From NCBI GenBank assembly GCA_013398295.1, contig VZSF01000978.1:434001-498000 (forward strand): DNA of 64,000 nt, read 5' to 3'. Position 1 is the stretch's first letter, and the number at the start of each line of letters is the position of its first letter. Positions 19,501 through 32,530 of the stretch are shown piece after piece. The notes below the pieces were generated by a model that saw nothing but the letters and a program-made list of their open reading frames with translations, did no database searches and was not told the DNA's origin. The position numbers and the translations under genes were made by a program. Origin of the DNA: Chionis minor (taxonomy: Eukaryota; Chordata; Aves; Charadriiformes; Chionididae).

Positions 19501-22500
19501 TTGTGAGCTGAGAAATCTGGTAGAAATACGTTTACCTTTCAGAGGTCTTGACTTATCTTTCTTTTTCCTGTGTGGAATTTCTGTTTTTTAACTCATCTTG
19601 ATGAAAAATTCGGTTGCCTGACTGTAAATGAATGACGTTTGGAGTGCTGATGTCAGTTGTTCTCCATCTCTTCCATCCTGTGTGGTCACTCCTTCCTGTG
19701 TAGCAGCACTGAGAAGAGAGGTTTCAAACCCAAGGCCAGGGAATGCTGCTCTACAGCAAAACCTCTCCAGGCCTCCTCCTTCGTGTCCACATCCTTGGTT
19801 GCATACAGAGATGCTTCTTTCAGTGTCATGCTTAGTGACTACTGGAAATGAGGGCAAGGAAATGGTCTTTTTGGCTACAGTGTACCTTTATGAAATGTAT
19901 GTGTATCCCATTTCTTGCTTTTTATGTGTGTCTCTTTCATTGTAAATTCAGATCTTGTCTATCCCAGAAGCCTTTGCATCTGACTATTAGGCCTGTGACA
20001 TCAGAGATAATGAGGAAGAGAAATGTAATTAACTGAGAGGGGAAATGATTTTCATTCATGTTATTTAAAATGCCTTTTTTTGTTTGTGTCAAGGACCCTT
20101 TTAATTCACATCTCCAGGAGAAAAGCTCTTGGGTGGGAAGGGAGTTACTTAAGGGTTCAGAAGATTTGCATCCCACATTCATGCATTACCCAAGGAATCT
20201 TCCAGCATTAAAAGGAAAAATGAGAGTTGGCAGTGCTGATTTGGAGGGAGGGGAAGAAGGTAAAGCAGATAAACCCTTGCTAGGTAGTGCTTATATGTAA
20301 TGGAGAAGCTGTGGAGAACCCCAAACAGTTGCTTTCCCTTTGTACATCACCTTATTATTAACAGTCTCTCTTCAGCTGATACATTCCTTTCAGTTTTTGG
20401 AGCTGTGCTATTTTTGTCTTTTCTGGCTTTTAGAGGAAAAGGGGAGCCAGTGACTGAGCTGAATTGGTCCTCCTGCCGGCAGCTGCTCTACCAGTCAATG
20501 GCCACCATCCTGGCTCACACAGGCTTTGAGTGTGCCAACGAGAGTGTCCTGGAGACCCTGACAGACATTGCCCATGAGTACTGCTTGAAGTTCACCAAAC
20601 TCCTGCGCTTCGCTGTGGATCGAGAAGCTCGACTTGGGCATACCCCTTTCCCTGATGTCATGGAGCAGGTCTTCCATGAAGTGGGCATCGGCAGTGTGCT
20701 CTCACTGCAGAAGTTCTGGCAACACCGCATTAAGGATTATCACAGCTACATGCTTCAGGTGAGAAGAGCAGTAGGCATCTGACGGCACCAATACATGTAC
20801 CCCCAACACAATTGCTTATTCCTGTAGCAAGTTCTGGGTCTCACTGAAGAAAAATCTGACTAGAAAACCTCTTGGGTGTGGAGGGGAGTCAACAAGGAAA
20901 AGAGAAATTGGATTTTTTTTGACTGGAAGACAGAGCCCCTTATTTGTGTCTCTGCTGAGTCTAAGAATGCTCTACTGATGATTTGTCTGTGTTTAAGAGG
21001 AGGCCCTCAGCTCTTGAATGGACCAGACAAAAATATCAAGTACAGGTAAAATCAGTACTGACTAGGTTTTTTAGAGGGATTCTAGTTTGTTTGGGGGTTT
21101 TTTTTGTTTGTTTGGGTTTTTTTACTGAATTTTCTGCTTTAATGGGATATTTGGCTACTTACCATTTCAGAAAACAAGTAAGCAGATGAACGAAAATTAC
21201 TTGGCTGTACAGTGGATTGTTCACTTAAGCAAGGGGTGATTTGCTTAAGCTTTAAGTGTATAGGGTACTATTGTGCTGATCTGAGTTGTCACACGGGTGC
21301 TGCCTTCCACTCTAGAGGGGACTGTGCTTCTGTGGAGAAAGAAGAGGAATTGTTGAATTCCTTGGAGTAAGAGGTGCTATATCAATGTAGGCTGTAAGAA
21401 TATGGGTATGGTTTCTCCAGGTATTCTGTGAAATTAAACATAAGCATTTTAATTGAGTGATGGAAGACGTGTCTGTTGTGGACTTCCAGAAATGCAAGGA
21501 TTTGAAGTGGGAATTTTACTCCTACTCATCGAAAAACCAAGACTTTAATCAAGTAGGTAGCCCGTGACCAAAGGGAAAACCTGCCATCCCTTCCTCCTTG
21601 TGACATTATCTGAGTGCCAGTTGACTCATCTTGGAGCAGTTACCCTGTGCTCCCTCTTTTCCCAGGGTTGGCACCTTGTGGCTTATTAGAGGCAGTATAA
21701 CTCGGAGACACCTGTGAATGCATGTAGTATGTAAATTGTGATGGACTGTGAGATTTGTCCATAAAAATAACATCATCAAGAACTTCCTTCTTTAAAAAAA
21801 TGTTTGTTCAGAAAAGCAGTTCATTTTTGTTCTAATGTTTTTGTTCAGATGTCTTCTTTTGGAATTTGAGTTTTCTGCATTATTTTGCTGATGCAGTTCA
21901 CTTTCATCCTGCAGCAGCTCATTCTCTCATTTGTTCTGTTCTTCATGGAGGGCTGAGATCCACAGTAGCCTCTGTATTTGGAAATATATCTAGAAGGGGG
22001 AACTAGGCTTTGCTATTCTTTTTCTTTATTACTCTTGCTGTTAAAAAGCCTTGTGCTTTTCCTGAGTACAGTTAACTGACTGTTGGGATTCAGTGGTATA
22101 AACAAGCATTTGTTAGAAGCAGATGCAATGTGAAATTTTTAATTTCACTGCTTACAGTTGTTAAGTTTCTAGAAGTACAGGGTAGTTCTAAATCTCATTC
22201 CTGTATTTGTTTCCCTTCTCTGACTGGGGAAACCTTCTGATGGAAGGTTCCCAGGCTTTGCCCAGTGGTGACTACAGAGCTGATGAGTCAAGCTGAGCTG
22301 CTTGTTTTTTAATGCTGGAGTAAAGTTGTTCTGGTGGATGGGGATTAGTCTTATAGGTAAGTCCAAAAAGTAAGATTGAGACGCTTTGTTTTTGTTTCGT
22401 GCTCTGTTTAAATTTCTGGTCCTCATCATCATTGTCTGTGAAATAAAGGTGTTCATATTTATCAAGCAGATGTGTTAATGGATTAAACCTCTTATTAAAG

Positions 22501-25500
22501 TCCCTTGTTAGAGGACAGAAGGTGTTTTTAAAGTGGAAAAAAATAATCTTTCCTGTGTAGCTGATAACCTATTCACTTGTTCGTTCAGGTCAGATGTTAA
22601 TAATACTCTGGGAACAGAGCGCACTGCAATGTAATTGCCATCAGAGTCTCTGAAGTCCCTCTGACCTTTTTGGCCTCTTTTTTACCCCCACTGATCTTTG
22701 ACAGGTTAGCAAGCAGCTCTCTGAAGAGTATGAGAAGATTGTCAACCCTGAAAAGGCAGCAGAAGACACAAAACCTGTGAAGATTAAAGAGGAACCTGTT
22801 AGTGATATTACTTTCCCCATAAGTGAGGAGCTGGAAGGAGATCTGGCTTCTGGTGACCAGTCTTTGCCTGTTGGAGTGCTTGGAGCTCAAAGCGAGCGCT
22901 TCTCTGCCAATTTGGAAGTAGAAGCTTCACCACAGACTTCAGGTAGGGGTTTCTTGCTACTCCTGGAAACAGTCTATTAGCTGTTCTGTGTGATCTCGTT
23001 TCCATTTTTAATAGCAGATCTCAATGTGAGGAAGGAGAGGGAGAAAAAATTTTTAGGTTTTAATAAAAAGATTTGGGTGGGAGAGAAACTCTTGCTTGCT
23101 TTCTAAATACAAAACCGAAGAATCAAAGTTATCTATTACAAGGGTTTGTTAAATGTTTACTCCATTTGTGGACACAAATGCTTTATATGGTGTTTATTTT
23201 TAGGGGATTGTTAAAGTTCTTGTCTTTGTTATTGGTGTGAGTTAGATTGTTTTTCTGCAGTGATGGCCCAAGGGCTTTATTGTTGTTTTGTGAACTAGGG
23301 TATTTGCTGCAGATGTGAGTACCGGGATTTTTTTTCCAGTCTGATGTAACAAAGACAAAAATAACTTCTGGGTTTACATAGATATGTATATTTTAGTTAA
23401 AAAGAGACTGTAGTTTTATCCTTCGTGCTAGTAAGGACAGTACTAGATTTTTTTTTTTCCTCTCTTTTTTTTTTTCCTAGGTATTTTTAGATTCATGTCC
23501 AGAGATTCATGTTACTGAAAAGTTGAAGGCCATGTTCCTTGTGACTGGAGTAAATTCAAGACCCGATACTGTTTAGATACTGAATAAGTTATGCAAATAC
23601 TAATGATATGTGGTTCAGTCCTCTATATTCAGAAACCATCCTGGTAGTGACAGTCACTGTTTTATGGAAGCTTATCAGTGACTTATGTGAAATGGCCTTG
23701 TGGGAGTCTCTCCTGTTCTAGCACCTCTACCCCAAAGCCTGATGTATTATCTGAGGCCATGGAAAGTGAAATGGCGAGTGAAGTAGTGGGGTTACGGAGA
23801 CTGCACTCTTTTCCTCACAGTGTCATCCCTTGATGTTGGCATTGAAGCACATCGGTGGCCAGCATGGGAGAATCTGCTACTGCTGTGCCTTTTCTATATT
23901 TATATACAAGTTTTATTCTGTGCGCTGCTTAGCAGTGCTAATTTTTCTGGAAAGTTATGACATTCTTCTCCCAAAGAAAGGCAGTTTTGATTTTTGTAAG
24001 AACCTTCTGAACTCCAGAAATCCCTGCAATAATAACTTTTTAACTTAAAAATCTGGTTAAAAATCAATGAAGCCTGTCCTCCTAAACTAAGTAGCATATA
24101 TAGTGAGGTTACAGTATACCTCTGAGTCCATCATTATTTTTATTTTTTTTAAATAGCGCATTCTGCTGAATTTTTAAGAAGCACAAATCCATCTGATGTT
24201 TTTCTGGAAGCTCATACTGCTTTCCATAGTACCTCTGAAATGTGAAATGCTTGCATTTTTGTGGGAGAGGGAACAGCAGACTCCTCTGGCCCATCTGGGG
24301 TTGCAAGTGATTAATCTGGAAAGCTTTGTATTAGCATCTACCACTTGAGACCCGGAGGTTAGCATGCTAGCTGTATATTAAATGCCTCTTGCCTCTCTGA
24401 TACCAAATTGATGTTTTCTAATTAAGAATACAAGTGCTCTGTTCCTCCCTGAAAATCCCTCTTCACTTCACAAAGGCCTTTGGAAATCTCATCACTGTGA
24501 GAAGTCCCAGTCTAGAGCTGGGTAGGCTGGAGAGTGTAGTATCATAAGGATCGAGAAAAAGCTGCTGCAATTAGGTGACCACCATCTCGAAAATACAAGT
24601 GTGAGGCCCGTAGAGAGGGCAGCAAGGCTTCAGTGTCTGAGGGCAAAACTCTCCTTACAGCTTTCCGTGTTCTGCTGCTGTTTCTGCTTATGCCCAACAC
24701 TGCGGTTGTGGGCTAGCTGCTTAATTTCATTGCATTTGGGGAAATGGAGGCAATACTGGGGACCTTGTTTCTCCACCCAGCGGGATAACATGAGGATTAG
24801 CTCATTTGTAAAGTACTTTGAAGTTAAAGTGCTTTGAAGATGAAATGTCCTGTGTCAATGCTTAAGTACTTTTAGTCATTAGTGACACACTTAATGGCAG
24901 GTGATAGAGCTGAAAGGAATAAATCTGAGCAATGAAGAGCAGTTGATGAAAGAGACACAGTAAGTTTAGCGAGCACCTTTGATTATTGTGTAGACTGGAG
25001 CTGCCACTCTGTGGAACTGATAGCATTTTAATGATGTGTCCATTGTTGTTGAGAGGGGCACACTTACTTATAATTAACATAAAAAGGACTTTTCATTAAG
25101 GCAACTGGACATCAGCAAGCACTTTCATTCTGCCTTGCTGTATAATTGCTGAGCTAGTGTAGGCTGTGTTACCACAAAGGTCTACTAAAACCCTGGTTTG
25201 GGCTGAGCTGCTCTGGAAAAGATTCCTGACTCCTCCATAAGAAAGAATTTACAGTACAAACATATGGTGGAAGATTTGGTCTCTGTGTAATTGCTTTAAT
25301 AAGGGGCTATTGTTAGCTGTATATCGATAATATGGAACAGTAGGAGGTTTGGCTCAGTACAAGAGATTTGGTTGTGCTTTCAAACTGTAGACAAGCTCCT
25401 TGAGACACAAGGTTTGGAAAACTTCCTAAAACTGGTTTCCTAGGGTTTTTTTATTTTCCATGTGAGTTTAACCCCACACAAGAGGGACCAGATTTAAAAG

Positions 25501-26711
25501 TGAGAAGATTTCCGTCTGTGTTCAGTTCTGGACTGTTTATGCCCATCTCAGCAAGGGGCCCAATTAGTGTATTTTTAATAGGATTTTCGTCTCTTAAAAC
25601 TGTAAGCAAACAGAAATAATGCAATCTATAATTATTGCTATTGGGGACAAAAACATTAGCTGTTATCAAGGAATATGGTTTTATAATCTTTTATAGAAAA
25701 TCCTCAATCTGCTTAGATTGCACACTAGTTCAAAGATTTGGGTTTTTTTTTAAAAAAAAGGCGGGGGGGCGTGCTATTTCCCAGCAGGGTGTCTGTGAGG
25801 TTAAGTCAAGAGGGTTTCTTTCCGTGGACAGGATGAGACCTGTGGGTGTTGAGTACAAGGAGGCAGGCAGTTGGGTGGCTGAATGCAGCTCTGATGTCCC
25901 TGCATTTCAGTGCTGGAAGTGTGAGACTGTTTACCGACCTAGTCCTCTGCCCTCTCACTTCACCTCCCCTGCAGAACTACCAGAAGTCTAGTATGTCTCA
26001 CAGCTTAACGCAGGCTGTTGGAAGTTGTTGCAAGCACCTCATCATCATGAATGGTTTCTGGACTGCCTTTGGGTCTGGCTTATGCAGGGTCTAGTCCATG
26101 TGCTGTTGGTGTACTCATTGCTGCTAAGACACCCCTGGAGAATGAGGTGGGCTCTTTAAGTTGTTGTTTTCTCATGGAGAAAACCACATGGAGGATTGCT
26201 GTGAAAGGATAACATCTATTTTTTTAGAGTGGCAATTACTGGGCTATTAAAAACCAAAAAAACCAATAGATTTTTTAATTTATTCTTTCACACGGGTTGG
26301 TGTGTTTTGTTCCGCCCCTCCGTCCCCCAGCTTAGTTCTCCTGTAGCTTTGTTTTTGCTTAGTCTTTACCAGCACTGCTGTCCCTTGCATTTGCATACCA
26401 TTTGTAATTTGTCTTTTTACTCAGTACTGTGTGCTTTTCTTTCTCTAGGGGCTGAGGTGAATGCTTCCCCACTCTGGAACTTGGCACAGGTGAAAATGGA
26501 GCCACAGGAAAATGAGGAGGCCAATGTACATGGCCACGGGGTCCTAGGCAGCGATGTCTTTGAGGAACCAATGTCAGGCATGAGCGAAGCTGGGATGCCA
26601 CAGAGCCCCAACGGCTCCGAGAGCAGCTACGGTTCTCATTCTGCTGACAGTCTGATGGGATCCTCACCTGTCTTCAACCAACGCTGCAAGAAAAAGATGA
26701 AGAAGATGTGA
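13091..26711 (+). CDS. SUPT7L: SUPT7L (STAF65-gamma), SAGA/STAGA complex subunit, complete
   Basis: Four coding exons join in phase: 13091-13503, 20434-20758, 22705-22942 and 26449-26711. They encode 412 residues plus TGA; the human protein is about 414. The product begins MLRYWGEIPVSSNQANRSSF, carries the conserved PSEPCSLTIHTIQLIQHNRR segment, then a bromodomain-associated histone fold at roughly residues 146-208, and a serine/acid-rich tail ending in SSPVFNQRCKKKMKKM. Known of the family: it is the SPT7-like core subunit of the SAGA/STAGA histone-acetyltransferase coactivator in the nucleus, and the yeast Spt7 histone fold pairs with Taf10. The ATG is chosen because homology starts there and an in-frame stop lies upstream. 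Its head-to-head position with SLC4A1AP is conserved with human. Confidence 0.98.
13504..20433 (+). other. SUPT7L intron 1 of the coding region (6.9 kb)
   Basis: This is the largest SUPT7L intron. Apart from a probable old CR1/L3 fragment near 15450-16060, I see no repeat family or exon. It is mostly AT-rich unique sequence. Confidence 0.85.
15450..16060 (-). mobile_element. Probable ancient CR1/L3-like LINE fragment
   Basis: The plus strand contains the reverse complement of CR1/L3 ORF2-like text. The clearest part is near 15970-16010, matching the conserved phrase for 'codes for ...GPDGIHP..' (plus-strand atggaattaccatctggtcc-like wording, diverged). Upstream text has the general CR1 order but is strongly decayed. 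Boundaries are approximate, by eye only. Confidence 0.4.
20434..20758 (+). CDS. SUPT7L: SUPT7L histone-fold exon (residues 138-246)
   Basis: Acceptor GGCTTTTAG|AGGAAA and donor CTTCAG|GTGAGA bound a 325-nt exon. It encodes the bromodomain-associated (BTP) histone fold, with SCRQLLYQSMATILAHTGFE, SVLETLTDIAHEYCLKFTKL and LRFAVDREAR. It then continues with DVMEQVFHEVGIGSVLSLQK and FWQHRIKDYHSYMLQ. It is nearly identical to the human exon. Confidence 0.98.
20759..22704 (+). other. SUPT7L intron
   Basis: A 1.9-kb AT-rich intron with T-rich runs near 21091-21123. No feature is recognised. Confidence 0.85.
22705..22942 (+). CDS. SUPT7L: SUPT7L exon (residues 247-325)
   Basis: Acceptor TTTGACAG|GTTAGC and donor CTTCAG|GTAGGG bound 238 nt. 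The exon encodes VSKQLSEEYEKIVNPEKAAE and the conserved VKIKEEPVSDITFPISEELE, the latter a sumoylation-type K-x-E context (inference). It ends one base into a glycine codon. Confidence 0.97.
22943..26448 (+). other. SUPT7L intron
   Basis: A 3.5-kb intron. It has pyrimidine/T tracts near 23450-23480 and an A/G-rich patch near 25750-25772. No exon or repeat family is recognised. Confidence 0.85.
26449..26711 (+). CDS. SUPT7L: SUPT7L last coding exon (residues 326-412) with stop
   Basis: Acceptor TTTCTCTAG|GGGCTG opens the exon and TGA at 26709-26711 closes it. It encodes AEVNASPLWNLAQVKMEPQE, a second K-M-E-P motif, GVLGSDVFEEPMSGMSEAGM and the serine-rich, basic C terminus. Confidence 0.97.
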
Positions 26712-27009
26712 AAAGAGACACTCATTTAATCCTGGTGGTATGTAATAGACTTGAAACAAACGAAGAGAGCACTATGATAACTATGATTCATAAATAGGGC
26801 TGGCCCTGGTTTGTGAGGGACCTTGGGTAAAATTACTATGAGACATTTGATGTGCAGTGCACTTCAGCTCCCCTCTTTGCTGGCTTCTGTACTCCATTCT
26901 GACTCACGAGATTTAAGATCACCCTGTACATGTGATGGTGTCATGTCTTGCTTTGGCAGATTAATAAGAAAGTTACTGGTGGAAAGTAGTTGTGAGGAGA
27001 TCTGCTAAG
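26712..27009 (+). other. SUPT7L: SUPT7L proximal 3' UTR
   Basis: Directly downstream of the stop codon. No AATAAA is seen before the CR1 starts at about 27010, so the transcript either ends with a variant signal or runs into the CR1. An AATAAA is present inside the CR1 at 28322-28327. Confidence 0.6.
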
Positions 27010-28550
27010 TCATAGAATCATTGACTAATTTGGGTTGAAGGGGTGTCTTGAGGTTTCCAGTCTCTAGTAGTCTCTAGCCCGCTGCTTGAAGCACAGGCAA
27101 TTAGATTAGGTTGCTCAGGGCCTTGTCCAGTTGAGTTTTGAATATCTCTAAAGATGGTGTTGCCGAACCATTTTGGTCAGCTTTTTCACATATTTGGCGA
27201 TGCTTATAGTAAGAAAAAAATACATTCTTGCATCTAGCTGGAATTTCCCGCTATCCAACTTGTGTTCATTGCCTCTCGTTTTATCACTGTTCATCTCTAA
27301 GAAGAGTCTGACTGTCTTCTCCAACCCGCACGTTAAGTGGTTGTATACAATGAGGTCTCTCTTTAGCCTTTGCTCTTCATAAGTCTGAAGAAACCAAGCT
27401 CCCTCCTTGTACGTCCTGTACTCCAGCCCCCTAACCAGCTTTGTGGCCTTCCACTGAAATTGCTGCAGTGCCCTTCTTTTAAAGAGGAGCACAGAAGTGG
27501 ATGCCGTGCTCCAGATATGGTCTCACGAATGCTGAACAGAGAGAAATAATAATTTCTCTCAATGCACTGGCTATGCTCTTGCTATCAGCAAGACAGTTGC
27601 TATTGCGGACAGCAAGACAGTCTTAAGTCAGGGTATTTCACTGGTTGGGGAGCCATTGTTGCTGCTGCTGAACTCACAAAGATGCTGTAGAGTGGCCTCA
27701 CAATGCCATCAGTCAGTTCCTTCAGTGCCTTCAGATGCATCCTGTCTGGTTCCATGGACTTGGGTATGTCCAATTGGCTTAAGTTCTTGCTAAGCCAATC
27801 TTCCTCTGTGGTAGCTAACACTCTGCTAGTAGGCCCAGGGACCTGGCAGGCCTGAAGGCAGATCTTACCAATGAGAACAGGCAAAAAAAGTGTTGAGTAC
27901 GTCAGCCTGAAAGAACAAAGTGCATCCTTTGTCACCAGGTTGCCTACATTGTTGAACAGTAAACCCATGTTTTCTTTAACCTTTCTTTTTCTGCCATTGT
28001 ACTTAAAAAAGCCCTTCCCATTTCTTACCAGTTTCAATTCCAGATAAGCTTTGGCTTTCCTAACTTTCCCATGCTTGGGCTGTGTCTCTATATCCCTGCT
28101 GGCCAGCCCATCCTCACTTCTGCCTCTGCATACTTTTTTCTGTGTGTTTGAGCTCAGTCAGAAGTTCCTTGATCATCTGTGCTGACCTTCTGTCATACCT
28201 GCTTTACTTTCTGCTTGTCAGAAAGCACTGTTCTTCTACTTTGAGAAAGCTGTCTTTGAAGATAAGGCAGCACTTTTGGGCCAGGGCTGTCCCTTGAGAG
28301 GTCCTGCCAAGGTGTTCCTTGAATAAACCAAAATATGTTGTCCCAGAGTTCCAGGACTCATTGTCTTGTACGCATTTCTCAGGATTTTAAATGTCACAAT
28401 TCCATGTTTGCTGCAACCACGACCTTCACATTCTCTGGCAATTCTTATTTGTTAGTAACAAGTCCAGCAAAGCTGCTTCTCTAGTTGATTTCTTGACCCA
28501 TGTAGTCAGGGGAAGTTAATGTGGTTTTCTGGAGAGAAGGAAGCAGCTTT
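27010..28550 (-). mobile_element. CR1 LINE, old and decayed
   Basis: The minus strand reads as the 3' part of a CR1 element. It ends with the CR1 3' terminus (plus-strand tcatagaatcattgacta) and passes back through diverged ORF2 text, such as the peptides YNHLTCGLEKTVRLF and SMEPDRMHLKALKELTDGIV. It is more diverged than the copy at 3124-5224. The left edge is clear; the right edge near 28550 is approximate. It lies just past the SUPT7L stop, antisense to that gene, and may form part of its 3' UTR. Confidence 0.85.
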
Positions 28551-31500
28551 TACTATTGGTGTGAGCCAGTACTGGCTGTGCAGACTGGTCCTTTGCTGTC
28601 ATCAGATTGAATGCAGCAACTTCAGGCTGGCTTAGGTTTCCTATTCAAAGTTGTTATCTTGACAACTTAGTCTGAAGCAGAATCTATTTTGCTGCTTGCT
28701 TTTATGGCTCAGCTGACTGATGGCATTTTTTTTTGTTGTTCTGCACAATCCTTAGTTGATCAACTCAGTCTTTAACTTGATTCAGTGAGCATATCTCTCA
28801 AAAAAGCTAGAATGAACATGAATCAAGAATGAACAGCCACTTAAACTGGCTTTATACCTGTAACCCATTGGGATGTTTGAGGGAGATTTACCAAACCTCT
28901 CATTCGTCCTTGCAATTGCAAGTTTATCATTTGAAAGAATGAGCTCCAGGCATAGTATTTTTGTTTCTGTATAACATGCCTAGCCTTAATTCTTTTTTCC
29001 TAACTGTATTTCTCTTCCGCTTTATAGAATTGGAAGCCAAACATAAAATTCCTCAGTGTCTAATAAGAATGTGTGACCACAGGCTTTTTTCATGGACATT
29101 GGAGTTAAAATTGTCCATCACAGTCTTAAAGGTTTCTCCTGGGGGGTAAATTCTAGCTATTTGAAGCCTAGTCAGTAGTAGAACAGTGGACTGGTGTATC
29201 AGGAAATGTTTATTTTGATTCCTTCTGAGTCACCATTCGGCATGCTGCAATGTCCCTGTTTTCTCAGCTGTAAAAAGAGAATAGTAGTATTTGCCTCTTA
29301 GAAGTGTGTTAGGGATTTAGTTACTATTCAGAAAAGGCACTGTGATCCTTCAGAGAGTTTTGTGAGACTGTGAGCTTTCCTTCCATTTGTGTGGGACTGT
29401 TGCTGCCTGGAGAACGCTGAGATGGACACTGAAATGTTACTGACCTAATGTTACTGGTTTTAAGCAAAACTGCTTATGAAGAAACACAACACAGTTGTGC
29501 TGTTCAACTGCCCAGGTACAAGGAAGGCATCTGGGATGGTATCTGCTCACTCAGCTTTAGATGTCTGCAGCTAAATTTGTTCCTCTGGCCCTCATTTGCA
29601 GCTGAAGAGAAATAGCCATTCTTAGGTCACTGTTCATCTGGCCTTGAAGTAGAAGTATAAAGCGGGTCAGACGAATGGCATTTTTAGAAATGTCTATTTT
29701 TCCTTTCTGTGCCCATGAGGTGAGATCAACTTGGCTACCTCAGCTGAAGACATCCGTACCATCATGTCTAAGTGACCTGACTTTAGGCCTTCCTGTCTAG
29801 GAATCAGAGGAGACTTCCTCCTGCCGGGCTGGTGCTTTTTCTCTTCCGCACATTTTGTAGAGCTTGCCACTGAAATGGTAGTACTGGGCTAAAAACAGAC
29901 TGCCTGTCTTACCTAAACACAGTGTTCTCCCCAGCACACAGGGTGGGCTAGGCTGGGGCCTCAAGGCTCGGCTTGATTTGGCCCCTGTGTCTTTGATACC
30001 ATGTGAGAACACCTGTCACTGGGCCTTTCTCTGTAGATGCTTTGCCAAACTGTTGTAGTAAAGTATTGCTGAGGCTGGGGCACCTAAGTAAAGTCCCTTG
30101 TGCTGTTTTCAGGAGCAAGAGGACAGAGTGGCTGCTGCCAGCATCGCTTGCTCATTTACAGGATTTCAAGCGGGCTAAAAATGAAAATCTGCTGTTTACC
30201 AGGGCTTTGGTTAAACCTCCTAAGTGTCGATCTTAAGTGATTTCTTTATATTGCTCATGTACAGATGTTCTGTCTTACTTTTGATTGTATTTTTATATTT
30301 CACATCCTTTTTCCACACCCATTTCACCCTCTAACCCACACTCTGCAACAAGCCAAGCCTGAGTGCTTCAAGTATGTTTAAATACAGTGGAAATTCACCC
30401 TCCGTTGATTCAGCTGTGATGTTGCAGTGTAAGAGAGAGGTGTTATTGATTCTCTTTAGGATGCATGTTTATGCAGAGGTGAGAAATTCATCAGCATCAC
30501 TTGTACATTTAAAAACGATGGCAGAGTAAAATCTGTACCTCCCGTTCCCCCCGTTATTATAAGTGTTGCTTCTGACATTCGTGTGCTTGACGTTTCCTCT
30601 TACACGTTTGGAAGCTTTACCTTCTGGGTGAGCCCTTCCTCTCTGAACATTTACTGTCCTTAGATTTACGGTGGAGTTCATCATGCATGAATTAGTAACA
30701 TTTCAAATCTAGCTCACAAAGCCAGATACAGACAATATGCTTTTTTGATGAATCAAGTAATAATTTTCTAGGTGTTAATGCGGCCTTGGGCAACTAGTGA
30801 GGAATTCATTGACCACGTAATCCCCAAATTTCAAGCCACAGTTAGATTATGCAGTGAGTTGGAATGAAGCTCAGCTCTCAAGTTGTTATTTGCTGGTCGC
30901 TGGTAAAGCGCTCTGCCGACCCGCTCGCTTCAGCAGTCTGCAGTTATGGTGGTTCTTTCATCTTTCTCACTTCTCTTTCCAAAGGTGGGTGGATGGCAAA
31001 TTGGAATATTGAGTATTGACCACGTCCATATCCAGTAGCATTGATGTCTTTAGTGGTTTATTTTGCCATGATTGAAATTGGTGGGAACTTTGATATCAAT
31101 TTGGAGAGCAAGATCTGTGAATTACTTGGCTTTTGAAGTGTTTTGCATGGGAATCATACAAGATTGTAGTTGAGAGAGCGCTGCGTATCGTATTCCTTTT
31201 TCCCTCTAGCAGTACCTTTTTATTCCTTTTGAAGAGTTTTGCCTGGTATCCGACAAAGCTCACTGTATAAACAGCAGTGTAACGACTTTAGTGTACAGCT
31301 GTATGTCAGACTGTGCTACCTAGTGATTTAATTTCAAGACCATCTGTACTAATTTGAATATGCGTAATGCTGTGCAGAAAAAGAGATGTTTCCTGCATAG
31401 AAAATTACAATTTAAAAAGAAAACAGGAAAATAAAATTAGGTAGGGTAGGTGAGGCCAATCTGATTATGTGCTCAATTCTGAGACTAATGCACATGTTAT

Positions 31501-31716
31501 GTGTGAAGGATGTTTTACTGAAAATGTTTTTGTACACGCATGTGAATGAAATATGTAACTTTGCTTGTGTTTATATGGAGCAAAATTGCTTGGAAATATT
31601 TCCAGGTTGGTTTTTTTTTTTTTTTTTTTCCCCTTGCTTTCCTGGAGAGAGTTTCTTGTAATTTCTAAGAAAATAAAATAAAAAATTTATTCAGAAATAA
31701 AAATCCTAAAGGTGTT
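28551..31716. other. Intergenic or extended 3' UTR sequence, no gene recognised
   Basis: No ORF with recognisable homology. The last part (about 31260-31716) is AT-rich and ends with a long T tract (31610-31630) and AATAAA motifs at 31672-31677 and 31696-31701. A plus-strand transcript could end here, but nothing ties it to SUPT7L. Confidence 0.5.
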
Positions 31717-32529
31717 GTGCGGACTTTTTTGTTTGTTTTGAAGAATGGTGCAAAACCTGGTCTTGGGGTTCTGTCTACCCTTACTTGGGATCTGGAGTAG
31801 ACCTTTTGCAGGCCTGAGTAAGGTACTGAGAAGATGCCAGCATTGTCGTGGTTTGGGCCAGACTGGTCAATGAAAATGGATGACAGATGCTCTCCCCCAC
31901 CTCTCTCTCCAAGGAGAGGAAGGAGAGAGAGGAAGAGACTTAAGAGTTTAGAAAAAACTGAACTACTTTAATGACAATATTAATAAATTAATAAAATAAT
32001 AAAACTGAACATAATGAAATGTATACAAAACCAGTGTTGAGCTCCCAGGATAATGGATCACATCACCAACAGGAACGGGGAAAGTCCCAGACTGGACTTA
32101 GTGACGGACAGGAGCTGGATTCCAGGTCTGGATTCAGGAATGCTTGTTTTGGGATCAAAGGCAGATAAACAGAGCTCTCCTCGGACACCAGCCACTGAAG
32201 AAAGAGGGATAACCCTTTGGTCCCCCAGCTTTTATACTGAGCCTGAGGCAGATGGGATGGAATACCCTTTTGGTCAGGTTTGGGTCACCTGTCCTGCCCG
32301 CTCCTCCCCACAGGTGTCACCCCTCTATGCTTTTCTGCTCCCGACCCTCTGACGGGGCAAATAACAAAGTTGGCTGCCCTTGGGTGTTACAGCAGTAAGT
32401 ATAAACCTCTCTTGGCATAAATTACAGCTTATCAGGTCTTGTCACCCTCAGAGTGAACGGTTTCTGCACAATACGCTGTTAATTTCAAAGAGTCCAGATA
32501 GTTAGAAGAGGCCTAGCTGCAAAGTAAAA
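31717..32529. repeat. 813-bp block, copy 1 of a tandem duplication
   Basis: This block reads the same, base for base by eye, as 32531-33343, with only a single N (32530) between them. It starts in the same non-repeat flank and ends in the same bases. See the assembly-artefact finding. Confidence 0.97.
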
Positions 32530-32530
32530 N
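32530..32530. other. Single-base N (contig junction)
   Basis: One N separates the two identical 813-bp blocks. A one-base gap at such a place suggests a join of two overlapping contigs. Confidence 0.98.

Noticed and set aside
20300..20782. 160-codon frame covering a SUPT7L exon
   Set aside because: Only 20434-20758 is exonic. The first 44 and last 8 codons are intron read through in frame.
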